Source of the DNA: Rhizobium oryzihabitans
GTDB lineage: Bacteria > Pseudomonadota > Alphaproteobacteria > Rhizobiales > Rhizobiaceae
DNA length: 64,000 nt
Direction: 5' to 3'
NCBI RefSeq assembly: GCF_010669145.1
Contig: NZ_CP048632.1
Location: 1,364,001 to 1,428,000 of the forward strand
Shown: positions 1 to 7,988 of the stretch, one piece after another
Layout of the letters: every line of letters starts with the position of its first letter
Position numbering within the stretch: position 1 is the stretch's first letter
Made by a program: the position numbers and the translations under genes
The notes under the pieces: generated by a model
Databases searched by the model: none
Told to the model about the DNA's origin: nothing
The model's input: only the letters and a program-made list of their open reading frames with translations

Positions 1-1
1 G

Positions 2-142
2 GAAGCCATCGCCAACATCGAGAAATTCGGCCTGCGCGCCGATCCCGGCCCGGCAGGCGTGACCGTGGCCGATATGGCGGGTCTGAAGGTTCTCAGCGAC
101 CGGCGTACCAGCAAGCCCATCCATGTCCCGGAGTTTGCATGA
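2..142 (+). CDS. C-terminal end of an early phage protein (5' end outside window)
   Basis: An open frame enters from the left edge and ends in TGA at 140-142, giving the last 46 residues of a protein. Its stop overlaps the ATG of the next gene (139), as expected for an early operon. The fragment has no motif I recognise. In Mu-like phages the MuB-type AAA ATPase and small early genes sit in this interval, so a MuB-like protein is possible by position only. Confidence 0.6.
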   Translation, partial: EAIANIEKFGLRADPGPAGVTVADMAGLKVLSDRRTSKPIHVPEFA

Positions 143-705
143 TGCAACGGGATAGTTCGACCCTGCATTTTGACCGCATTTTTGAGGCGCTCGACGGCAC
201 CGCATGCCTGACGCTGGATGCGCTTGAGGAAAAATCCGGCCTGACGCGGACACAGCTTGCCCGCGTCACGGCCAAGATGGTGACGGTCGCTCTGATCGAG
301 CGCCGCAAGATGGGGTGCTATCAGCTCACCGCCGCAGGGCAAAAGGCGAAACGTACCGGCGTTGTTCCGACGCCGGTGCAGCCGGTGCGTCCCGCAGCGC
401 CACCGTCCGACAGTTTTCGCCAGCGCCTTTGGGCCGTCATGCGGATGTCCGGGACTTTCATGGCAGCGGAGCTTGTCATGGCGGCGAACTGGCCCTTGAA
501 GCGGCCGGAAGTGGAAGCCGGAAAATATCTGCTTGCCTTGAAACGGGCGGGTTACCTCATCGAATTGCCGCGAGGTCCGAAAGGCCAGATGCGCTACCGG
601 CTTAGCCGCAATTCTGGATTGCTTGCCCCTGTCGTCAGCAGTGTCGATGGCAGCGTCTACGATCCTAACATCAGAGAGGCCATGCCATGCGCCAAGCAAG
701 CCTGA
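139..705 (+). CDS. Early phage protein with two winged-helix-like segments
   Basis: 188 residues. Residues about 20-70 read as a winged helix (LDALEEKSGLTRTQLARVT, then LIERRK and a wing ending in LTAAG). A Pro/Ala-rich linker (about 75-92) leads to a second helical segment (about 93-155) containing AGKYLLALKRAGYLIEL, again wing-like. A DNA-binding role in early regulation or replication is an inference. ATG codons occur at 139 and 142; both overlap the preceding stop, so translation is probably coupled. I do not recognise a named family. Confidence 0.7.
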   Translation: MMQRDSSTLHFDRIFEALDGTACLTLDALEEKSGLTRTQLARVTAKMVTVALIERRKMGCYQLTAAGQKAKRTGVVPTPVQPVRPAAPPSDSFRQRLWAVMRMSGTFMAAELVMAANWPLKRPEVEAGKYLLALKRAGYLIELPRGPKGQMRYRLSRNSGLLAPVVSSVDGSVYDPNIREAMPCAKQA

Positions 706-1076
706 TGCCTCTTGTCGATCCCGCATGGCTGGACGTTCTGCGCGCCGAAGCTGCCAAGCCTGACCGCACGAAAAAGCAGATCGGTGACGAGTTGGGCGTG
801 TCCCGCACCGCGATCTCGCTGCTTTGCTCCGGCACATACAGCGCGGGCATGAACAAGGTGCAGGCGAAGATCGCGCACAAGGTTATGGCGCTCTACGGGC
901 AGCAGGTTTGGTGCCCGCATGTTCGTGACGCCATCGCCCCCGGCACTTGCGAAAGCCACCGCACCGCACCGATGGCGAAAAGCGATCCCGTCAAGCTCAA
1001 GCAGTGGCTGGCGTGCCAGTCATGCCCGCAGAACCCGAGAAACCAGAAGAAGCCGGAGGCCGCAAATGCTGTCTGA
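687..1076 (+). CDS. Early phage HTH protein with Cys-rich tail
   Basis: 129 residues. A helix-turn-helix lies near residues 29-50 (KKQIGDELGVSRTAISLLCSG), of the lambda-repressor/LacI type and common in Mu-like early operons. The C-terminal half carries cysteines (WCPH, TCESH, then CQSCPQN) that could bind zinc. An RBS-like AGAGAGG precedes ATG 687; an in-frame ATG at 705 is an alternative start. The start overlaps the previous gene by 19 bases. Probably a DNA-binding accessory protein; its target is unknown. Confidence 0.75.
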   Translation: MRQASLMPLVDPAWLDVLRAEAAKPDRTKKQIGDELGVSRTAISLLCSGTYSAGMNKVQAKIAHKVMALYGQQVWCPHVRDAIAPGTCESHRTAPMAKSDPVKLKQWLACQSCPQNPRNQKKPEAANAV

Positions 1077-1272
1077 CGCCGCCGCGCAGCTGCGCGACCG
1101 ACTGTTGCCGCTCGTTAGCGGACTGGATGCCCCGGAGCTTTTTCTAACGCTTCGCCTCATCGAAATGGAGGCGAAGCACATGGAAATGACCATCGAATAT
1201 CTGACCGGCCGCCCGCATGTGCCGCTCAACGGTCAGCTTCTTTCTTCCATCGCCCTTGTTTCCGACCACTGA
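1066..1272 (+). CDS. Small early phage protein, unknown function
   Basis: 68 residues, starting MLSDAAAQLRDRLLPLVSG. ATG 1066 overlaps the previous stop by 11 bases and has GGAGG six bases upstream, which decides the start over longer in-frame options. The protein is mostly helical (LFLTLRLIEMEAKHMEMTIEYLTG) with no recognisable domain. A TCTAACG copy lies at 1143-1149 inside the gene. Part of the early operon. Confidence 0.65.
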   Translation: MLSDAAAQLRDRLLPLVSGLDAPELFLTLRLIEMEAKHMEMTIEYLTGRPHVPLNGQLLSSIALVSDH

Positions 1273-1285
1273 AAGGAACCTAAAG

Positions 1286-1561
1286 ATGCTGAAGCTTTCG
1301 GCCCTCCTGTCTCTCCTGAAGAACCATCTGATTTCTTACGATAACGGCCGCGTTGCCGTGCCGCCCGATGTGGCGGGGCATATCGCCTGCCTTCTTTCAT
1401 CCTGCGAAGCGCACGCGAAAGACATGGAGGCCACGCTTTATCCGACGCCAGATGCACCGGTCGATCTGCGCCCGCTGCTTTCGGAGAAGGTGGTGTCCCT
1501 TTCCGCCTTCGCCAGCGCCCGCAAGGCCAATCCTTCCAGCAATCCTACTGAAACCGCCTGA
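1286..1561 (+). CDS. Small early phage protein, unknown function
   Basis: 91 residues beginning MLKLSALLSLLKNHLISYDNG. ATG 1286 follows GAAAGGA by about eight bases; the longer frame upstream is inside the previous gene and lacks an RBS. A helical N terminus is followed by a loop with DNGRVAVPPDVAGHIACLLSSCE. No family recognised. It sits just before the Gam homologue in the early operon. Confidence 0.65.
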   Translation: MLKLSALLSLLKNHLISYDNGRVAVPPDVAGHIACLLSSCEAHAKDMEATLYPTPDAPVDLRPLLSEKVVSLSAFASARKANPSSNPTETA

Positions 1562-1578
1562 TACGAGGTCCATTCCAC

Positions 1579-2106
1579 ATGAAATCTGCACTGAAAAAGA
1601 AATCCAAAGCCATCTCCCGCGTTCCGCAGACCCGCGAGGGCGCTATCTGGGCAGTTGGCCGTGTCGGCACGCTGCGCCGCGAGATTGCCGCCAAAACGGC
1701 GTTAGCGGACGAAGCAATCAGGATGATCGGCGAAAAGTTCGAAGCCGATACTGCCGATTTTGCTGCCGAGCTGGCGGAGCACGAGCGCGGTGTGCAAGCA
1801 TGGTGCGAAGCCAATCGCGTGATCCTCACCAACAACGAAAAGGTGAAGTTCCACGACTTCGGCACCGGCACCGTCCGGTGGCGCTCGCTTCCTGCCAGTG
1901 TCTCCATCCGTGGCGCTGAAGCCGTCATAGAGGCTCTCAAGTCTCTCGGTCTGAAGGCGTTCATCCGCGAGAAAGAGGAAATCAATAAGGAGGCCATGCT
2001 GAACGATCCAGACAAGGCGCGCACTGTCGCGGGCGTCACGATCAAATCGGAGGGCGAGGTGTTCGCAATAGAGCCGCTCGAACTCGAAATTTCAACGGTT
2101 CAGTGA
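1579..2106 (+). CDS. gam: Mu Gam-like host-nuclease inhibitor
   Basis: 175 residues, the usual length of Mu Gam proteins. Gam binds the ends of linear phage DNA as a dimer, resembles Ku, and blocks exonucleases such as RecBCD. Supporting features are a long N-terminal helix (about residues 25-75, RREIAAKTALADEAIRMIGE and onward), the central FHDFGTGTVRWRSLPASVSI strand segment, and a later EAVIEALKSLGL helix. The GTVRWR segment is typical of the family. It lies in the early operon upstream of GemA, the Mu order. Confidence 0.85.
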   Translation: MKSALKKKSKAISRVPQTREGAIWAVGRVGTLRREIAAKTALADEAIRMIGEKFEADTADFAAELAEHERGVQAWCEANRVILTNNEKVKFHDFGTGTVRWRSLPASVSIRGAEAVIEALKSLGLKAFIREKEEINKEAMLNDPDKARTVAGVTIKSEGEVFAIEPLELEISTVQ

Positions 2107-2116
2107 GGCAAGAGGG

Positions 2117-2395
2117 ATGAGAGAAACTCGTGTAGAGAACCCCACGACGCCTGAAGCTTTCTCACAAGCAATGGGGGAGTTGGGCATCGCTTTTCCGCTA
2201 GCCTGCTCTCAGCAGGATATGGGCGTCCTGCTGGATGCGGACGGAGAAGAGCTTCTTACCGTCGACTCTGCTGGCGTCATGCCGGATGAAATCGTTGCGT
2301 TGCTCGTGGCGAACATCGCCATGGTGCTAAACAATGCTGCCGGTCATACCGCCAGAGCCGCTCTGGTCTCTGTCGAGCAAGGCGGTGCGGAATGA
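2117..2395 (+). CDS. Early phage protein, unknown function
   Basis: 92 residues, ten bases after gam, with GAGG before ATG 2117. It contains LLDADGEELLTVDSAGVMPDEIVALLVANIAMVLNN, a beta-hairpin plus helix arrangement, but no family I can name. Its stop overlaps the next small gene in an ATGA arrangement, so it belongs to the same translationally coupled operon. Confidence 0.65.
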   Translation: MRETRVENPTTPEAFSQAMGELGIAFPLACSQQDMGVLLDADGEELLTVDSAGVMPDEIVALLVANIAMVLNNAAGHTARAALVSVEQGGAE

Positions 2396-2556
2396 CAGAG
2401 CCAGTCAAGCTGAAGTGCCGTTGCTGCGATAGCAGCGGCAAGGTGAAAAGCATCATTGAGGGCGAAATGCGCCCCTGCTCGCGTTGCCAGTTCGATGCCT
2501 TCAGGGCTTGGGCGGACAGCCGCCGCCCCAAGCTGGAAACGGCAGGTGCTGCGTGA
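2392..2556 (+). CDS. 54-residue zinc-knuckle-like early phage protein
   Basis: A short gene whose ATG overlaps the previous stop (ATGA at 2392). It starts MTEPVKLKCRCCDSSGKVKS and carries two cysteine pairs, CRCC near residues 9-12 and CSRC near 29-32, consistent with one small zinc ribbon. The TGA stop at 2554-2556 overlaps a GTG start. Function unknown; a nucleic-acid or protein adaptor role would be typical of zinc ribbons this small but is inference. Confidence 0.65.
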   Translation: MTEPVKLKCRCCDSSGKVKSIIEGEMRPCSRCQFDAFRAWADSRRPKLETAGAA

Positions 2557-2753
2557 GCTACGATTACATCCGCAACTATTACGGCGTGGAAGTCACCGTC
2601 AATCAGTTCGTGCGTCACACCGTGACGGGTCGGATCGGCACGATCATGCCAGAGAATGCCAGCGCCGGTCATTACGTCCAGGTACTGTTTCGCGGCGACA
2701 AGCACACCATGTCTTGTCACCCGCAAGAGTTGGAGGCGGCCGATGAACTCTGA
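2553..2753 (+). CDS. Small early phage protein (GTG start)
   Basis: 66 residues from GTG 2553, which overlaps the preceding TGA (GTGA). It reads VSYDYIRNYYGVEVTVNQFV, then a compact beta-rich segment with GRIGTIMPENASAGHYVQVLF and SCHPQELE. The pattern resembles a small SH3-like beta barrel, but I cannot assign a family. The longer ATG frame at 2484 is rejected because it lies fully inside the previous gene. Confidence 0.6.
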   Translation: MSYDYIRNYYGVEVTVNQFVRHTVTGRIGTIMPENASAGHYVQVLFRGDKHTMSCHPQELEAADEL

Positions 2754-3018
2754 TCGCTTCATACCTCCCTCCTTCGCACAGGGGTATGCTCTTTGCAGCC
2801 CTGAAGGAACGTTGCTGCCGCATAGTTTCCGCCCTACGAAAGCGGAATCGATTGCTGCCGTTTTTACCGACGCCGAAAGCCGTGACGCACATTGGATCGC
2901 TGCCGAACAGCAGGGTATGACGGTCAAATTTGTTTACGCCCGTGTTTTCACGCCGGTGTTCTTCGCAGCATCCGTACTGGCGGCAATGGCTGAAGCCGAA
3001 ATGGCAGGTGTGGCATGA
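2743..3018 (+). CDS. Early phage protein, unknown function
   Basis: 91 residues from ATG 2743, which has GGAGG at 2732-2736 and overlaps the previous gene by 11 bases. The sequence starts MNSDRFIPPSFAQGYALCSP and ends with a helical segment FFAASVLAAMAEAEMAGVA. No recognised domain. Its stop overlaps the ATG of gemA. Confidence 0.6.
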   Translation: MNSDRFIPPSFAQGYALCSPEGTLLPHSFRPTKAESIAAVFTDAESRDAHWIAAEQQGMTVKFVYARVFTPVFFAASVLAAMAEAEMAGVA

Positions 3019-3461
3019 ACACCATCGCCATGATCAATGTCGCTAAATCGCAGTTCGAGCTGGACGAAACCGAGTACCGCGCTTTGCTGGTCCGAGTGAC
3101 GGGAATTTCATCGCTTCGCGCTATGTCGGAGCGCCAGCGCATCGCCGTGGTGGATGAGTTTAAACGTCTCGGCTTCAAGGTGCAGCCGGGAAAATCGGCC
3201 AAGGGAAAGCTTGAAAAACATCGCCCGACCGCCAATCGGCCGTGGTCGCGTTATATTCACGCGTTGTGGAAATCATGCGCACGGCTCGGCGTGATTGACG
3301 ACGCTTCGGTGAAGGCGCTCAGCGCCTTCTGCAAGCGGTTCGTTTCGCCGGAAGACGCCAAGATTGTCGTCGATGTGGATTTTCTATCGCAGGCTCAGGC
3401 GGAGCCAATTGTGTCTGCGCTGAAGTCGATGGAGAAGCGTGGAAAGGCAGGCAAGATATGA
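3015..3461 (+). CDS. gemA: GemA/gp16 family regulatory protein
   Basis: 148 residues, matching the Mu gp16 (GemA, DUF1018) family, which in Mu modulates host gene expression and supercoiling. Family-like features are the N-terminal segment (INVAKSQFELDETEYRALL, then VTGISSLRAMSERQR), the FKRLGFKV stretch, and the C-terminal WSRYIHALWKSCARLGVIDD with FCKRF. It is the last gene of the early operon and directly precedes mor in Mu; here a gene on the other strand sits between them. Confidence 0.85.
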   Translation: MNTIAMINVAKSQFELDETEYRALLVRVTGISSLRAMSERQRIAVVDEFKRLGFKVQPGKSAKGKLEKHRPTANRPWSRYIHALWKSCARLGVIDDASVKALSAFCKRFVSPEDAKIVVDVDFLSQAQAEPIVSALKSMEKRGKAGKI

Positions 3462-3463
3462 TC

Positions 3464-3781
3464 TCACTTGCAAGCAGCCGTTCCCATCGCCGTACCGCCA
3501 GCCTTGTAGGATGCGGGGTCGTAAATCCAAACGGTCTTCAACGCGCCAGCCGGGGCAGTGTCGGTGATGACCTCGCACAGATATTCAGCAAAACCATCCC
3601 TGCTGCTGCCGTCTCCCGCCATTGCCACCCAAAGTACGTTTTGGCTCGGCATACGCCATTTGGCGTCCAGCACGGTCTTTTCTGCCTTGACAGCGGAGAG
3701 CGCCTTTTTCTGCCAATCTGTACCAGCATGGGCCGCGAAAGGCGTAGCGAACGACAAAATGGCGGCAATAAGCAGCTTCAT
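3464..3781 (-). CDS. Small secreted protein on the opposite strand (moron-like cargo)
   Basis: 105 residues starting MKLLIAAILSFATPFAAHAG, a clear Sec signal peptide with an AHA cleavage site, so the mature protein is periplasmic or secreted. The rest is small with two cysteines (YLCEVITD and TAACK), possibly one disulphide. It is convergent with gemA (3 bases apart) and divergent from mor, so it must have its own promoter in 3782-3882, where a TCTAACG copy lies at 3797. An antiparallel gene inside a one-direction operon is the usual mark of lysogenic-conversion cargo. Function not recognised. Confidence 0.7.
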   Translation of the reverse strand: MKLLIAAILSFATPFAAHAGTDWQKKALSAVKAEKTVLDAKWRMPSQNVLWVAMAGDGSSRDGFAEYLCEVITDTAPAGALKTVWIYDPASYKAGGTAMGTAACK

Positions 3782-3882
3782 GGAAACAACCCCGTTTCTA
3801 ACGCTCAACGTGTAGCAGCGGCACTCATCGTTATGCAATCGGTTTTGCGGAATATGGTTTCCGGCAGTCGGGCGGTGCTGGC

Positions 3883-4260
3883 ATGACCGACGCCCGCCCG
3901 ATGCCCGCATCCATTGAGGAAATCGCTGAAACCATCGGCATGCGTCTGGCGTTAAAGATCGTGCAGACGTACGGCGGCATGGAAATCAAGTTTCCGAAAA
4001 ACCCGCACGATCAGCATGCCGTCATTCTGGCTCTTGGCAAAGAGGATGGGTATGAGGTATGCAAATATATGGGCGGATCGCTTTTGTCGGTCCCGCACTG
4101 CCGCCCGCCGCGCAGTATGAAGGCCGATATCAGGCGACTGGAGGCAGAGGGACTGTCCCGCGGGGAAATTGCCCGACGCCTTGGCATCACGCAGCGGTGG
4201 GTCCGCGAAGTTGCCAACGCTCCGCCAAGCAATCAGTTCGATCTCTTCGAAAACACCTGA
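3883..4260 (+). CDS. mor: Mor/C-family middle transcription activator
   Basis: 125 residues, close to Mu Mor (129). Mor activates middle transcription and so indirectly the late genes. Family features are IEEIAETIGMRLALKIVQTYGG near the N terminus, a central strand segment, and a C-terminal helix-turn-helix LSRGEIARRLGITQRWVREV (about residues 92-111). An ATG at 3901 is an alternative start. It follows gemA and precedes the lysis genes as in Mu. Its TGA stop forms the first three bases of a terminator stem. No separate C gene was seen, so this protein may drive the late units itself (inference). Confidence 0.85.
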   Translation: MTDARPMPASIEEIAETIGMRLALKIVQTYGGMEIKFPKNPHDQHAVILALGKEDGYEVCKYMGGSLLSVPHCRPPRSMKADIRRLEAEGLSRGEIARRLGITQRWVREVANAPPSNQFDLFENT

Positions 4261-4290
4261 CCGGAACCGAGTTCCGGTCATTTTCTTTTG
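4258..4290 (+). terminator. Intrinsic terminator, copy 1 of the phage hairpin
   Basis: A perfect 10-bp stem with a 3-base CGA loop (TGACCGGAAC / GTTCCGGTCA, 4258-4280) is followed by TTTTCTTTT. The first three stem bases are the mor stop codon. It ends the early/middle unit just before the lysis genes. Nearly identical copies occur at 11700, 18814 and 24036. Confidence 0.9.
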
Positions 4291-4339
4291 GTGACCTTGC
4301 CAATGTCCTCGCAACTGCAAACCGCACCCGCGAGGCGAC

Positions 4340-5188
4340 ATGTCCACGATCAAAAACCAGACCACCTTCTTTTCCTACATTCGCCGTGCGCCGTTCGGCG
4401 GCCGTCTGACGCAAAGCCAGATCGACGGCATCAACGTCATTCTGGAGCAGTGGGAATATTACAAGCTGATCGACCGCCGCTGGCTGGCAAACATCCTCGC
4501 GCAGATTTTCCATGAAACTGGCGGACGCATGCAGCCCGTGCGGGAAACTTTCGCAACATCCGACGCGCAGGCGAAAAGCCGTCTTGAAGCGGCTTGGAAG
4601 GCTGGCAAACTCGGTTCGGTAAAGCTGCCTTACTGGCGTGACGGCTGGTTCGGCCGTGGTGATATCCAGATCACCCATGAGGACAACTACGACCGCCTTG
4701 GGCAGCGTCTTGGCGTCGATTTGGTCGGTAATCCCTCGCTCGCCATGGACCCGGCTATCAGCGCCCGTATCGCCATCGTCGGCATGGCCGAAGGCCTGTT
4801 CACCGGCAAAAAGCTCTCCGACTATTTCAACGACAAGTCCGATGATGCCGTAGGCGCTCGCCGTATCGTCAACGGCACCGACAAGGCGAAGCTTATCGCC
4901 GGCTATCACAAGAACTTTCTCGATGCCATTGAGGCCGCTTCCGTTCCGCTTCAGGAAACCGATGCCAATCATGCGCTGGCGACGGCGGATGATGTCAAAC
5001 CCTCCGCCAGTGGTTCGGTCAAAACCTTGATTGGCAGCACTGTTGTCACGGCCGCCACGTCTGCCCTTGTCGGCGTTAACAATCCATGGGCCTTTGGCGT
5101 CACGGCGCTGTTGCTGCTGATGGGTGGCGGCGCGCTCTACATGTTCGGTTCCGGCCGCTGGTCCGTCAATCGTATCAAGGGGATTTGA
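4340..5188 (+). CDS. GH19-like endolysin with C-terminal membrane segments
   Basis: 282 residues. The N-terminal 170 residues resemble glycoside hydrolase family 19 (chitinase-like) lysins: ANILAQIFHETGGRMQPVRE contains the catalytic-type HET region, and GRGDIQITHEDNY the conserved GRG-x-IQ-x-T-x-x-x-NY stretch. The C-terminal part has two hydrophobic segments (about 232-252 and 255-272), suggesting membrane attachment, unusual for a simple soluble lysin. ATG 4340 is 60 bases past the terminator, at the position of Mu lys. It probably cuts peptidoglycan at lysis; its TGA overlaps the next ATG. Confidence 0.85.
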   Translation: MSTIKNQTTFFSYIRRAPFGGRLTQSQIDGINVILEQWEYYKLIDRRWLANILAQIFHETGGRMQPVRETFATSDAQAKSRLEAAWKAGKLGSVKLPYWRDGWFGRGDIQITHEDNYDRLGQRLGVDLVGNPSLAMDPAISARIAIVGMAEGLFTGKKLSDYFNDKSDDAVGARRIVNGTDKAKLIAGYHKNFLDAIEAASVPLQETDANHALATADDVKPSASGSVKTLIGSTVVTAATSALVGVNNPWAFGVTALLLLMGGGALYMFGSGRWSVNRIKGI

Positions 5189-5595
5189 TGACAGCTGCCC
5201 TTTTGCGATGGCTTTCCGGTGATCTCGCGGGTGCGTTGACCCGCGCCTATGAACTGCGGCTGAAGGCGGACAACGAGCAGCAACGGCTTATTGCCGATGC
5301 TGCTATTTCCGATGTCAACCGTCAGATCGACGCCGCCCGGAACGCGAAAGAAATCCGGCTGGCGTCTTCCGGTTTCTGGGAAATGCGGCTTATCACGGCG
5401 ATCATCGCCGGGTGCTTTGCGCTGCATCTCCTGCTCGTCACCCTCGACACCTGTTTCAAGCTGGGCTGGGCAATCCCGAAATTTCCCGCGCCCTTTGACG
5501 AGTGGCAGGGCGCGATCCTTCTTTCCTTCTTCGGTATTCAGGCTGTCGGCGGCGGTCTCAATGCAATTGCTGCCGCCATTAGAGGACGCCGATGA
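5188..5595 (+). CDS. Holin-like membrane protein
   Basis: 135 residues, ATG 5188 overlapping the endolysin stop (TGATG). The first 65 residues are charged and helical (ELRLKADNEQQRLIADAAIS). Two hydrophobic segments follow: LITAIIAGCFALHLLLVTLD (about 71-90) and AILLSFFGIQAVGGGLNAIA (about 110-129). Position beside a lysin and topology support a holin or spanin-partner role. No specific family motif is certain. Confidence 0.65.
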   Translation: MTAALLRWLSGDLAGALTRAYELRLKADNEQQRLIADAAISDVNRQIDAARNAKEIRLASSGFWEMRLITAIIAGCFALHLLLVTLDTCFKLGWAIPKFPAPFDEWQGAILLSFFGIQAVGGGLNAIAAAIRGRR

Positions 5596-5840
5596 ACGGC
5601 TTTGACTTCCCTTCGCATATCGCCACCAAAGTCGATCAGGCGCACACCAAAATCGATAACCTTGCCGAACGCGTCACCGATCTGGAGCGCGATTCTGCCG
5701 TTGCTGAGGTCCGCGCCGTTGGCATGCAGACCAGCCTTATCGAAATCAAGAATTCAATCAGCAAGGTCGCGTGGCTGATCGTCACGGCGATCATTGGCGG
5801 CATCATGGCATTTATTCTGAAAGGCGGCTTGAGTGGCTAA
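5592..5840 (+). CDS. XhlA-like holin/hemolysin-type small membrane protein
   Basis: 82 residues: a soluble coiled-coil N terminus (about 10-50, KVDQAHTKIDNLAERVTDLE) and a single C-terminal membrane segment (VAWLIVTAIIGGIMAFILKGG). This layout matches the XhlA/holin-associated family. It overlaps the preceding gene by four bases and the following one by eight. With the upstream membrane gene it probably completes the lysis cassette. Confidence 0.7.
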   Translation: MNGFDFPSHIATKVDQAHTKIDNLAERVTDLERDSAVAEVRAVGMQTSLIEIKNSISKVAWLIVTAIIGGIMAFILKGGLSG

Positions 5841-6336
5841 CGATATGGAAACCCGCCGCAAGGCCCGCTCCGATTATGTCTATCGGCGCATGACGCTTGC
5901 CACCATCGCCGTGACGCTGAACGTCAGTCAGGCCACTATCGGGCGCTGGAAGGCGGCGGCGAAGGCCGATGGCGACGATTGGGACATGGCCCGTTCGGGC
6001 GCGGTGCTTGCCGGTGAAGGTCTCGACGTTGTCGTGTCATCGGTTGTCGAAGATTTCGTCATCATGGCGCAGGCCCTGCTGGACGAGGTTAAGAACAACA
6101 AAGACCTCTCCATTGATCAGAAGATCAAGCACATGGTGGCGCTGGGCGATGCCATGGTGAAGGTCACCGCATCTGCTGGAAAGCTGGCACCTAAAATCTC
6201 CGAGCTGGGCGTGGCGCAGTCGGTTGTCCAGCACCTCATTGCCTTCGTTCAGGAGCAGTTCCCGCAGCACATTTCCGTGGTGCAGGAAATCCTTGTTCCG
6301 TTCGGTGACAGGATCGCGAGCGCCTTTTCGTCATGA
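5833..6336 (+). CDS. Mu gp27-like (DUF1804) terminase small subunit
   Basis: 167 residues. The N terminus carries a DNA-binding helix-turn-helix (LATIAVTLNVSQATIGRWKAAA, about residues 22-43), then helical segments with KNNKDLSIDQKIKHMVALGDA, typical of DUF1804/Mu gp27. In Mu this gene precedes gp28 and is taken as the small terminase that recognises pac and feeds DNA to the large subunit. Here too it overlaps the large subunit gene (ATGATG at 6333). Confidence 0.85.
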   Translation: MANDMETRRKARSDYVYRRMTLATIAVTLNVSQATIGRWKAAAKADGDDWDMARSGAVLAGEGLDVVVSSVVEDFVIMAQALLDEVKNNKDLSIDQKIKHMVALGDAMVKVTASAGKLAPKISELGVAQSVVQHLIAFVQEQFPQHISVVQEILVPFGDRIASAFSS

Positions 6337-7988
6337 TGAAAAAACCGGTCCTGAAGGCGAAGGTCAGCGACAAGGATTTTCGCGACTGGATATCAAGCGA
6401 AGCCGACAAGCTTGCCCGTTGGGTGGACCTGTCGGTTTCCGCCTTTGCGGCCGATCCGAAGGCCAAAGCCGAGCGCCTGGCTAAAGTCAGAATTCCCGAA
6501 ACGGGCTTCCAGTATTTTCTGGAGACCTACCTGCCGCATTATGTGAAGGGCGAACACAGCCTGTTTCACAAGACGATCTTTGCCCGTGTTCCGGAAATCC
6601 TCGCCTCCGAAAAGGGCGTTAGAGATTTGTTTATCGCGCCACGCGGTTCATCCAAATCCACGCACCTGTCGCTCGGTTTTGCGCTTTATTGCATCTGCCT
6701 TGGCTACAAGCGCTATATTCTGGAAGTCTGCGATGTCTATGCGCAGGCGGCGCTGCTGATCGAGGCGATCAAGGCAGAGCTGACGGAAAACCCGCGCCTT
6801 GCCAATGACTTTCCGGAAGTTGCCGGTCAGGGGCGTGTCTGGCGTGAAGGCGAGATCGTCACCAAGAACAATATCCGTGTCGAAGGGCTTGGTGCGAACC
6901 AGAAGCTGCGCGGCCGTCGCCATGGCCCGTATCGTCCCGACCTGATGTTCTTTGACGATCTGGAAAATGACGAGGCGGTGCGTTCGCCCGAGCAGCGCAA
7001 GAAGCTGGAAACATGGATCAAGCGCGCCGCTCTGAAGGTGGGGCCGCCAGACGGTTCCATGGACGTGGTCTGGGTTGGGACCGTTCTTCATTATGACGCC
7101 GTTCTTGTTCGTGCCGCGAAATCGCCGGTCTGGCGGGTTGCCGAGTTTCAGGCGGTCATCCAGTTTCCCGACCGGATGGACCTTTGGGACCAGTTCGAGG
7201 AAGTCTACCAGAATGACGGCGAGGACGCTGCCCGCGCATTCTACGCCGAGCGCAAGGCGGACATGGATGCCGGTGCCATCGTCAACTGGCCCGCGATCCA
7301 GCCGCTTATCTTCCTCATGCTGGAACGGGCGTCCGACCATGACAGCTTCGCGACCGAATACCAGAACAAGCCGATCAACGAGGCCAGCCCGTTCAAAGAT
7401 TTGACGTTCTGGGTATTAAAGCAGCCCGATCTTATCCATTTTGGCAGCATCGACCCGTCGCTTGGCAAAAAGGGCCATGGCCGCGATCCGAGCGCTATTC
7501 TTGTCGGCGGCTTCAACCGGCTGCATGGCACCATGGATTTGCTGGAAGCGTCCATCCGCCGCCGTCTGCCTGACATCATCATTTCCGATGTCATCGCCAT
7601 GCAGCGGCAATATCGCTGCCTGCTGTGGTTTGTGGAAGCCGTTCAGTTTCAGGAATTTTTGCGTACCACGCTGATGGCGACGGCGGCACGGCAGGGCGTT
7701 GGAATTTCCGCCGTGCCGGTCACGCCGATTGCGGACAAGGATTTGCGCATCGAGCGGCTTCAGCCCCCCGTCGCGGGCGGTTTGATCCGCCTCAACAAAA
7801 CACACCAGACGCTGATCGACCAGCTTCAACAATGGCCGAACGCCGATCACGATGACGGCCCGGACTGCCTCGACATGCTCTGGCAGCACACGCTCGAATA
7901 TGCGGGTGGTGCCACGGCCGGAGCGAGCGGCGGGATTAATACGGCTGCGAACAGCGGCCAGCAGAGACTTGGAGGGTATCGCCTATGA
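6333..7988 (+). CDS. terL: Terminase large subunit (Mu gp28-like)
   Basis: 551 residues, the expected size. The ATPase domain has a Walker-A-like APRGSSKST (residues about 102-110) and a Walker B LMFFDDLE (about 204-211). The C-terminal nuclease domain begins near SIDPSLGKKGHGRDPSA (about 371), with IISDVIAMQRQ and later DHDDGPDCLDML as further acidic clusters of an RNase H-like fold. It drives headful packaging. Four-base overlaps with both neighbours show tight coupling. One CGTTAGA copy lies at 6617-6623. Confidence 0.93.
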   Translation: MMKKPVLKAKVSDKDFRDWISSEADKLARWVDLSVSAFAADPKAKAERLAKVRIPETGFQYFLETYLPHYVKGEHSLFHKTIFARVPEILASEKGVRDLFIAPRGSSKSTHLSLGFALYCICLGYKRYILEVCDVYAQAALLIEAIKAELTENPRLANDFPEVAGQGRVWREGEIVTKNNIRVEGLGANQKLRGRRHGPYRPDLMFFDDLENDEAVRSPEQRKKLETWIKRAALKVGPPDGSMDVVWVGTVLHYDAVLVRAAKSPVWRVAEFQAVIQFPDRMDLWDQFEEVYQNDGEDAARAFYAERKADMDAGAIVNWPAIQPLIFLMLERASDHDSFATEYQNKPINEASPFKDLTFWVLKQPDLIHFGSIDPSLGKKGHGRDPSAILVGGFNRLHGTMDLLEASIRRRLPDIIISDVIAMQRQYRCLLWFVEAVQFQEFLRTTLMATAARQGVGISAVPVTPIADKDLRIERLQPPVAGGLIRLNKTHQTLIDQLQQWPNADHDDGPDCLDMLWQHTLEYAGGATAGASGGINTAANSGQQRLGGYRL

